NCBI GenBank assembly: GCA_030680655.1
Contig: JAUXUZ010000464.1
Span: 1-9,879 of the forward strand
Reading direction: 5' to 3'
Origin: Phycisphaerales bacterium
GTDB taxonomy: Bacteria > Planctomycetota > Phycisphaerae > Phycisphaerales > UBA1924
DNA length: 9,879 nucleotides
The notes under the pieces were generated by a model. That model was not told where the DNA came from, did not search any database, and saw nothing but the letters and a program-made list of their open reading frames with translations. Position numbers and translations under genes: made by a program. Shown piece by piece: positions 5,663 through 9,879 of the stretch; positions within the stretch are counted from its first letter, which is position 1; each line of letters begins with the position of its first letter.

Positions 5663-7318
5663 ATGGCTCACGGCCCGTACGACCCCGACCCGACTAGCAA
5701 GCCCCTGGCGAACCCGCACGAACACCGACCAGTAGCGGAAGGGCGGCCGCAGCCCGAGCGCCCGCTGGTGCCGCTGATGGCGCAGGTGTTCAACGGGCGT
5801 TCCGTCGCCGACCCGGGCAACCCGCGCAGGCGGCGCGGCTTCTGGATCGCGGCCATCGCGCTGATCGCGCTGGTGACGGCGATGCAGCAGGTGAACGTGA
5901 TCAAGGTGCTGCTGCCTGGTAAGGCGGAGCCGGCGAAGCAAGCGGCCGGCGCCGAGGGCACCGACAAGCCAAAGCCGATCGAGCCGCTCGGGGCCGACCT
6001 GGACCAGGCCGACAACGCCGGGCGCCAGATGGTGAAGCTCGTGCACGCGGTGGAAGGGAAGGAGCGGGAGAAGCTCGCCCGCGACATGGCGCAGTTTGTC
6101 AACCCCGGCGATCAGCCGCAGATCGACAACGCCGTGCGCATCGTGCCCGCGTACGCCGAGCTCGCCGGGCGCGAGAATGCCCTGAAAGAGATCGACCGCC
6201 TGCGCACGCAAGTGGCCGGCACCGAGGATCTGAGCGAAGAAGAAAAGGCCGTCCTCTCCGCCGACCTTGACGCGCTGTCGCGCCTTTACACGGTCGGTTC
6301 CGAAGCGCTCAGCGCGGGCGACCGCGAGCGGATCGAGGAGCGCCTCGGCTGGCAGGGACGGCTGGCGTTGACCTTCGACGTGCCCGACACCGACCCGCAG
6401 CGCGCCGAGATGGTGGCCAACGGCATCCCGCTGGTGCTGTTCCTTGCGCTGGTTGGGCTCGGGCTGGTCCTGCTTGTGCCGGTGGGCCTTGGCATGTGCA
6501 TCTGGGCGAGCGTGCTGATCGGCACCGGGCGGCTGCGCCCGCGGATGGACCGGCCGCTGGCGGGGGGGAGCATCGGCATCGAGGTGGTGGTCGTCTTTCT
6601 GGCGGGCTTTGCGGGCCTGCGCCTGCTGATGGAGCTGGTCGCACTCGCGGCGGACCAGGGGTGGCTGGGGGCGGCGCTCAAGTCGGCACCGGATGGCACG
6701 CTGGTGCCGATCACGCTGGTGCTGCAGTGGCTGATCCTTCCGATGGTCGTGTTCTACCCGCGTCTGCGCGCGTACCCGCGTTGGCGTGTTAATCGTGCGC
6801 TGGGTTGGCACAGAGGCGAAGGGTTCATCCGGGAGATGGCCGCGGGCGTCGCGGGGTACCTTGCGTCGCTGCCGCTGTACGTTGTCGGCGCGGCGCTGGC
6901 GCTGCTGCTTGGCATGCTCGAGCACTTCATCATCCGGCAGATCACAGGGACCGATCCGCCCGGCCCGGTGAACCCGATCGCCGGGCTGCTGGCCGAGTCG
7001 TGGTGGATCGCGCTGCTGGTGGCCGCCCTTGCAACCGTCTGGGCACCGATCGTGGAGGAACTCGTCTTCCGCGGCGCGATGTTCCGCCAGCTCTACGCGC
7101 GGATGGGCGTCATCGCGGCGGCGCTGCTCAGCGGCACCGTCTTCGCCATGATGCACGGGTACTCGCCCTCGCTCTTCCCGCCGCTGATCGTGCTGGGCAC
7201 CTGCTTCGCGGTCATCCGCTGGTGGCGCGGTTCGCTGGTGGCCACGGTGACCGCCCACGCGCTGCACAACGGCACGCTGATGATCATCATGCTCGTGCTC
7301 TTCTCACTGCTGAAGTAG
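5663..7318 (+). CDS. CPBP (CAAX/Rce1-type) intramembrane metalloprotease with inserted domain
   Basis: 551 residues from the ATG at 5663. The C-terminal CPBP domain shows all three catalytic motifs inside membrane helices: Glu465-Glu466-x-x-x-Arg470 (EELVFRG), Phe494-x-x-x-His498 (FAMMHG) and His532-x-x-x-Asn536 (HALHN). The family cleaves or processes peptides within the membrane. The layout is a cytoplasmic Pro-rich N-terminus, span 1 at about 60-80, then a large soluble, charged, mostly helical region at about 85-250, then about seven or eight spans to the end. Typical CPBP proteins are 200-300 residues, so the insert and N-terminus roughly double the size. A GTG at 5606 would add 19 residues of unconvincing sequence. 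The ATG has no Shine-Dalgarno, and GATGAT lies six bases before it, so a leaderless start is possible. It is convergent with the next gene (15-nt gap). Confidence 0.88.
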   Translation: MAHGPYDPDPTSKPLANPHEHRPVAEGRPQPERPLVPLMAQVFNGRSVADPGNPRRRRGFWIAAIALIALVTAMQQVNVIKVLLPGKAEPAKQAAGAEGTDKPKPIEPLGADLDQADNAGRQMVKLVHAVEGKEREKLARDMAQFVNPGDQPQIDNAVRIVPAYAELAGRENALKEIDRLRTQVAGTEDLSEEEKAVLSADLDALSRLYTVGSEALSAGDRERIEERLGWQGRLALTFDVPDTDPQRAEMVANGIPLVLFLALVGLGLVLLVPVGLGMCIWASVLIGTGRLRPRMDRPLAGGSIGIEVVVVFLAGFAGLRLLMELVALAADQGWLGAALKSAPDGTLVPITLVLQWLILPMVVFYPRLRAYPRWRVNRALGWHRGEGFIREMAAGVAGYLASLPLYVVGAALALLLGMLEHFIIRQITGTDPPGPVNPIAGLLAESWWIALLVAALATVWAPIVEELVFRGAMFRQLYARMGVIAAALLSGTVFAMMHGYSPSLFPPLIVLGTCFAVIRWWRGSLVATVTAHALHNGTLMIIMLVLFSLLK

Positions 7319-7333
7319 CACCAGAATGCGGCG

Positions 7334-7864
7334 CTACCTCGCGTCGGCGTTCCACATGTCGTGCGTGGCTTTCCACGTTCCATCCGCCTGCTTGCGCCAC
7401 ACGCACAGGAACTTGCCCTGCTCGTTGACCACGGCGCCGTCTGGCCCCTTGTACGTTGCCCGGTACGGGCCCGAGGTAAACCCCAGATCACCGCTGGCGG
7501 CAACCTCGGCGTGGTCGGACTTCCACGAGATCTGAAACGACGGGTCGGCGAAGTAGTTGCCCCAGACCCGCTGGGCCGCGGCGCGGCCACGGGTGAGCGG
7601 CTCACCGGGCGGGTAGGCGACCGCGTCGTCGGCGTAGAACGCGCCGACACGCTGGACGTCACGGGTCGCCGCGGCGGCGGACCACTGATCGTCGAGGCTC
7701 GCGAGGGTTCTGGCCGCTTCGGCCCGCGCGCTCGCCGAGGTGCTCGAGCACGCCTCGCTCTTTGTGCCGCAGAAGGCACACCCGGTGAGCAGCGCCGACA
7801 CCACGCCGGCGAGGGCCAACGCGGCGGCTGTGCGACTGACGCGACGGATCGAGAGGCTGTGCAT
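7334..7864 (-). CDS. DUF4440/SnoaL-like lipoprotein
   Basis: 176 residues. The N-terminus has two Arg, a hydrophobic stretch (about 12-26) and the lipobox Leu26-Thr-Gly-Cys29, so the mature protein is predicted to be a lipid-anchored envelope protein. From about 50 to the end it resembles the NTF2-like DUF4440 fold: a helix with LDDQWSAAAATRDVQRVGAFYADDAVAYPPGEP, then RGRAAAQRVWGNYF, then beta strands ending in the typical QGKFLCVWRKQADGTWKATHDMWN. Members are small cone-shaped domains that may bind ligands or have enzymatic roles; the substrate here is unknown. The frame extends to 8071, but the ATG at 7864 is chosen because it has AAGGAA eight bases upstream (7878-7873) and starts a proper signal peptide. 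Confidence 0.85.
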   Translation of the reverse strand: MHSLSIRRVSRTAAALALAGVVSALLTGCAFCGTKSEACSSTSASARAEAARTLASLDDQWSAAAATRDVQRVGAFYADDAVAYPPGEPLTRGRAAAQRVWGNYFADPSFQISWKSDHAEVAASGDLGFTSGPYRATYKGPDGAVVNEQGKFLCVWRKQADGTWKATHDMWNADAR

Positions 7865-8064
7865 GGATGGACTTCCTTTGCGAGGGTGAGAGACGCACGG
7901 AGCGAACGCGTTGCGCGGAGCGTACCAGATTGCGTGGGCGCGTGCACGGCTGACCCGATTGTGAAAGCAGACCGATTGGCGAACAGTCCCTACAGTCACG
8001 CCGTATCCCCAAGTGAGGGCACGCGCAACCGCGTCACGCCCCAAGCACGAGGAGGCGTTTGGCC
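7865..8064. other. Intergenic region between divergent lipoprotein and C2-like genes
   Basis: 200 bp that must hold promoters for both flanking genes. I see ribosome sites at each edge but only weak promoter hexamers (for example TTGTGA, 17 nt, AACAGT around 7960-7990 on the plus strand), not good enough to call. Confidence 0.4.
8050..8055 (+). promoter_or_regulatory. Ribosome binding site fixing the start at 8065
   Basis: AGGAGG lies nine bases before ATG 8065 but only three before the in-frame TTG at 8059, so ATG is the likely start. Confidence 0.75.
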
Positions 8065-8511
8065 ATGTCAACCCCCGAGACGCTCCAGCTCATCAAGTTC
8101 GTCGCTCGCATCATTCACGAAGAGACGAATGTACCGCTCGACGGCACCGGGCTGACGGCCCGCTTCTACGACCGCGACCTGTTCAAGGACGATCCGCTCG
8201 GGCACGCCGCGATCTCCAGCGACGGCGTCACGGAGATCCTCTGCAGCGCCGACCAGTACCAGACCGGCCTGCTGGGCAAGCTCTTCTCACGCCTGAAGGA
8301 AAAGAAGCCCGACATCTACATCGAGGTTGCCGACGGCAAGGGCGAGGTGCTTTACCGCTCGGCCGTACGGTGGGATGTCGACCCGCTCAAAGTAGACGAG
8401 GTCACCGGCCGCGTGAACCCAACGATTGACCTGGGCATGTTCAAGTACCGCAAGGGCAAGGGCTTCAACGATCCGGGCCAGGGGTTTGAAATCAGCGGCG
8501 TGATGGCGTGA
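8065..8511 (+). CDS. Small beta-sandwich (C2/transthyretin-like) protein, function unknown
   Basis: 148 residues without signal peptide or membrane span. Residues 28-54 (GLTARFYDRD, then DDPLGHAAISSDG) and 82-100 (PDIYIEVADGKGEVLYRS) follow the pattern of a C2 or transthyretin-like beta sandwich. Paired Asp residues (D36, D38, D42, D43) sit where such folds bind calcium or form tight turns, and the PDIY strand resembles the conserved strand of these domains. The last 40 residues (RVNPTIDLGMFKYRKGKGF...) are basic and of unknown use. The assignment is by motif shape only; membrane-surface binding would be an inference from C2 proteins. It is divergent from the lipoprotein gene, and 110 nt separate it from the VTT-domain gene. 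Confidence 0.68.
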   Translation: MSTPETLQLIKFVARIIHEETNVPLDGTGLTARFYDRDLFKDDPLGHAAISSDGVTEILCSADQYQTGLLGKLFSRLKEKKPDIYIEVADGKGEVLYRSAVRWDVDPLKVDEVTGRVNPTIDLGMFKYRKGKGFNDPGQGFEISGVMA

Positions 8512-8541
8512 TGATGTGACGGGCGCATCGCCCGACGCCGT

Positions 8542-8577
8542 CCCGCCCGCGCCCCAACCCGCTCGTCGGCGGGCGGG
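8542..8577 (+). terminator. GC hairpin after the C2-like gene (possible terminator)
   Basis: CCCGCCCGC (8542-8550) pairs perfectly with GCGGGCGGG (8569-8577) around an 18-nt loop. The right arm runs into nine G (8575-8583). No T tract follows, so intrinsic termination is uncertain. Confidence 0.35.
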
Positions 8578-8608
8578 GGGGGGCAGGGTGACCGACGGCG
8601 GAAAGGTG

Positions 8609-8614
8609 TATCCT
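8609..8614 (+). promoter_or_regulatory. Candidate -10 (TATCCT) of the VTT-domain gene
   Basis: TATCCT preceded directly by TG ends exactly 7 nt before the GTG start at 8622, the same geometry as at 319-324/332. GTGACC at 8588-8593 could serve as a poor -35 (15-nt spacer). The nearest AAAGG is 15 nt from the start codon, too far for a good ribosome site. Confidence 0.35.
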
Positions 8615-8621
8615 CGACGCT

Positions 8622-9578
8622 GTGACTTCCTCACCCTTGCCCGATCAACCAGAGAAGAAGAACGCGAGCACGGCCTCCAATGCCGCCTCGATCGCGTGGC
8701 TTGCGGCGATCGCGCTGCTGGGTGCCCGCTCGCTCAAGCTGGGCGTGCTGATGAAGACGCCGCTGGGTGAGTGGCCGGTGTGGTGGTTCGTCGTCTTCGC
8801 CGTGGCCGTTTCGTTTGTGTGGGGCGCAGTGGAGTGGCGCACGCTCAGGCCGCTGCTGGCCCGCTCGTGGCGCGTGGCGGGCGAGATGGGCTTCGCAGCG
8901 GTGCTGGGGGTGCTGGCGACGACGCTGCCGCTGCTGGGGTCGATCGCGCTGTACGCCTACATCAAGCCCATCGCGGAGTGGCTGCGGACGCACCCCGAGG
9001 GGCTGTGGATCTACCTCGCCGGGTTCGTCGTGCTCGGCGGGATCGCGCTGCTGCCGACGTACGCCCAGAGCGCGCTGGGGGGCTTTGCCTTCGGCGCGGC
9101 GAAGGGGATTCCGCTGGCGCTCGCCGGGTTTGCGGGGGCGGCGTTGCTTGGGTTCTGGATCGCCCAGCGTGCGAGCCCTGAGCGTGTGCGCAAGGTGGTT
9201 GACCGCGATGTGCGCGCCGGCGCCGTGCGGCGGGCGCTGGTTGGGGGCGGCTTCGTGCGGCAGACCGGGATCGTGACGCTGCTGCGCCTGCCCCCTACTT
9301 CACCGTTCGCTCTGACCAACCTCGTGCTCGCGGCCGCGGGTGTGCGGCTGGCGCCGTTTGTGGTTGGGACGATCATCGGCATGGCCCCGCGGACGGTGGT
9401 GGCGGTGATCATCGGGGCGGGGGTGAAGGAACTGACTGACGACGCGTTTGAAAAGGCGCGGCCAGCGTGGGTCTGGTGGGCGGGGATCGGGGTGAGCGTG
9501 GCGGTGCTGGTGGTGATCATGCTGGTCGCAAAGCGGGCGCTGGCGGGGGTGCTGCGCGAGCACGGCGAGAAGGCGTGA
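8622..9578 (+). CDS. VTT-domain (DedA/TVP38/TMEM64-type) membrane protein
   Basis: 318 residues, with membrane spans at about 22-40, 53-70, 90-113, 128-148, 160-182, 234-266 and 284-304. The VTT core shows LPTYAQSALGGFAFGAAKG at about 144-162. It then shows the second re-entrant signature RLPPTSPFALTNLVLAAAGV at 222-241, followed by FVVGTIIGMAPRTVVAVIIGAG at 246-267, whose G-x-x-P pair is typical. Family members act in membrane lipid handling (DedA-type lipid scrambling or flipping) and envelope homeostasis; the specific substrate here is unknown. The canonical first Arg and Pro region (RL-PP-SP) is intact. The start is GTG without a Shine-Dalgarno. The stop codon overlaps the first REP-like repeat, whose hairpin may end the message. 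Confidence 0.85.
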   Translation: MTSSPLPDQPEKKNASTASNAASIAWLAAIALLGARSLKLGVLMKTPLGEWPVWWFVVFAVAVSFVWGAVEWRTLRPLLARSWRVAGEMGFAAVLGVLATTLPLLGSIALYAYIKPIAEWLRTHPEGLWIYLAGFVVLGGIALLPTYAQSALGGFAFGAAKGIPLALAGFAGAALLGFWIAQRASPERVRKVVDRDVRAGAVRRALVGGGFVRQTGIVTLLRLPPTSPFALTNLVLAAAGVRLAPFVVGTIIGMAPRTVVAVIIGAGVKELTDDAFEKARPAWVWWAGIGVSVAVLVVIMLVAKRALAGVLREHGEKA

Positions 9579-9615
9579 CGTGCCACCGATCACCGGGCTC
9601 GGGCGGTGATCGGTG
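9577..9615. repeat. REP-like palindromic repeat, copy 1 (complete hairpin)
   Basis: CACCGATCACCG (9584-9595) and CGGTGATCGGTG (9604-9615) form a perfect 12-bp stem with an 8-nt loop. It lies directly after, and its direct-repeat segment (9577-9608) overlaps, the stop codon of the VTT gene. It could work as a bidirectional transcription stop or mRNA stabiliser. Confidence 0.85.
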
Positions 9616-9638
9616 TCGGGGCGGCCGGTTGGCGTTTG

Positions 9639-9675
9639 CACCGATCACGCCCAGCGCGGCGTGATCGGTGGCACG
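9639..9675. repeat. REP-like palindromic repeat, copy 2 (inverted)
   Basis: CACCGATCACGC (9639-9650) and GCGTGATCGGTG (9659-9670) form a perfect 12-bp stem with an 8-nt loop. GTGATCGGTGGCACG (9661-9675) is the exact reverse complement of 9579-9593 in copy 1, so copies 1 and 2 face each other as in a BIME-type pair. Confidence 0.85.
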
Positions 9676-9711
9676 GGGGTGGGGAGACGATTGAACGTGA
9701 GGAGAGGATTC

Positions 9712-9745
9712 GACGTGCCACCGATCACCGGGCTCTGGCGGTGGC
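9712..9745. repeat. REP-like repeat, copy 3 (truncated)
   Basis: 9712-9743 matches copy 1 at 9577-9608 in 31 of 32 positions, the first 24 being identical. The matching right arm (ATCGGTG...) is missing, and the IS3-type end begins within a few bases, at 9748. Confidence 0.8.
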
Positions 9746-9747
9746 CT

Positions 9748-9879
9748 TGCCCACTAATTTCGGACAGTGCTTTTGAGGATTAGATCTTAGCGTTGAGGGC
9801 GTGATGGGGTGCTGCGTATCCGATGGAGCTGTGGATGCGTCTGGTGTTGTAGAAGCCGTCGATGTAGCCGAAGAGGTCG
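9748..9879 (-). mobile_element. IS3-family insertion sequence, right end (partial)
   Basis: The last 132 bases carry the C-terminus of an IS3-type transposase on the minus strand. They end in TGCCCACTAATTTCGGACA (9748-9766, plus-strand reading), a plausible terminal inverted repeat beginning with the family's TG. The other end, the target duplication and the first transposase frame lie beyond the window, so completeness and exact boundary are unproven. Confidence 0.7.
9780..9879 (-). CDS. IS3-family transposase OrfB, C-terminal fragment
   Basis: Only 32 residues and the TAA stop at 9780-9782 are inside the window; the gene continues beyond 9879. The peptide YIDGFYNTRRIHSSIGY then AAPHHAL is the hallmark end of the IS3-type DDE integrase core, where the family has Y-I-x-x-F-Y-N-x-x-R-x-H-x-x-L/I-G-Y-x-x-P. 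The catalytic Asp and Glu are outside the window. It catalyses cut and joining of IS ends, normally as a frameshifted OrfAB product. Confidence 0.85.
   Translation of the reverse strand, partial: DLFGYIDGFYNTRRIHSSIGYAAPHHALNAKI

Noticed and set aside
5192..7267. 691-codon open frame on the minus strand
   Set aside because: It lies opposite the CPBP gene and the 3' part of the sigma gene, both of which show clear family motifs. Its product is His/Arg/Gln-rich with no recognisable domain, as expected for the antisense of high-GC codons.
7865..8071. N-terminal extension of the lipoprotein by 69 residues
   Set aside because: It would bury the signal peptide and lipobox; the ATG at 7864 has a good ribosome site.
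9577..9745. CRISPR array
   Set aside because: Only three repeat units, in mixed orientation, with unequal spacing and long self-pairing arms; this fits REP-like elements and there are no spacers of regular size.

Overview
The window is high-GC bacterial DNA with long spurious antisense ORFs. The gene mix suggests a planctomycete-type bacterium, possibly Phycisphaerae-like. It includes a short CxxC...CxxC zinc-ribbon membrane protein, a divergent ECF-like sigma factor, a ribosomal protein S9 with a long Ala/Lys/Pro N-terminal tail, and a CPBP protease with a large inserted domain. This placement is an inference from gene style; no marker gene was compared.

Layout, left to right. Positions 2-286 hold the 3' end of a LuxR-type regulator interrupted by an in-frame amber codon. 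Positions 332-1279 encode a zinc-ribbon multi-pass membrane protein, probably from a leaderless message. A hairpin terminator (1316-1343) closes the minus-strand ribosomal operon rplM-rpsI (2539-1383). That operon is preceded by a candidate promoter, a leader of about 170 nt and a G14 homopolymer.

Positions 2883-5567 form a compact divergent cassette. On the minus strand are a secreted cysteine-rich protein of unknown function (4809-4099) and, 25 nt later, a membrane-anchored helical-repeat protein (4073-2883). On the plus strand is an ECF-like sigma factor (4905-5567). The 95-bp gap between them carries a sigma70-like promoter for the sigma gene, a GGAACTTT...CGATCA ECF-type promoter candidate facing the secreted protein, and a dyad where the two overlap. 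I read this as a sigma factor controlling an envelope or secreted module. The cassette is bracketed by G14 on the left and C18 on the right, the latter inside the sigma gene. This is the part of the window most likely to be undescribed.

From 5663 to 9578 lie four envelope-related genes: a CPBP intramembrane protease (+), a small DUF4440/SnoaL-like lipoprotein (-), a C2- or transthyretin-like domain protein (+), and a DedA/TVP38-type VTT-domain membrane protein (+). The right edge carries REP-like palindromic repeats (two complete hairpins and a truncated third copy) abutting the end of an IS3-family insertion sequence, whose transposase C-terminus runs off the window on the minus strand.
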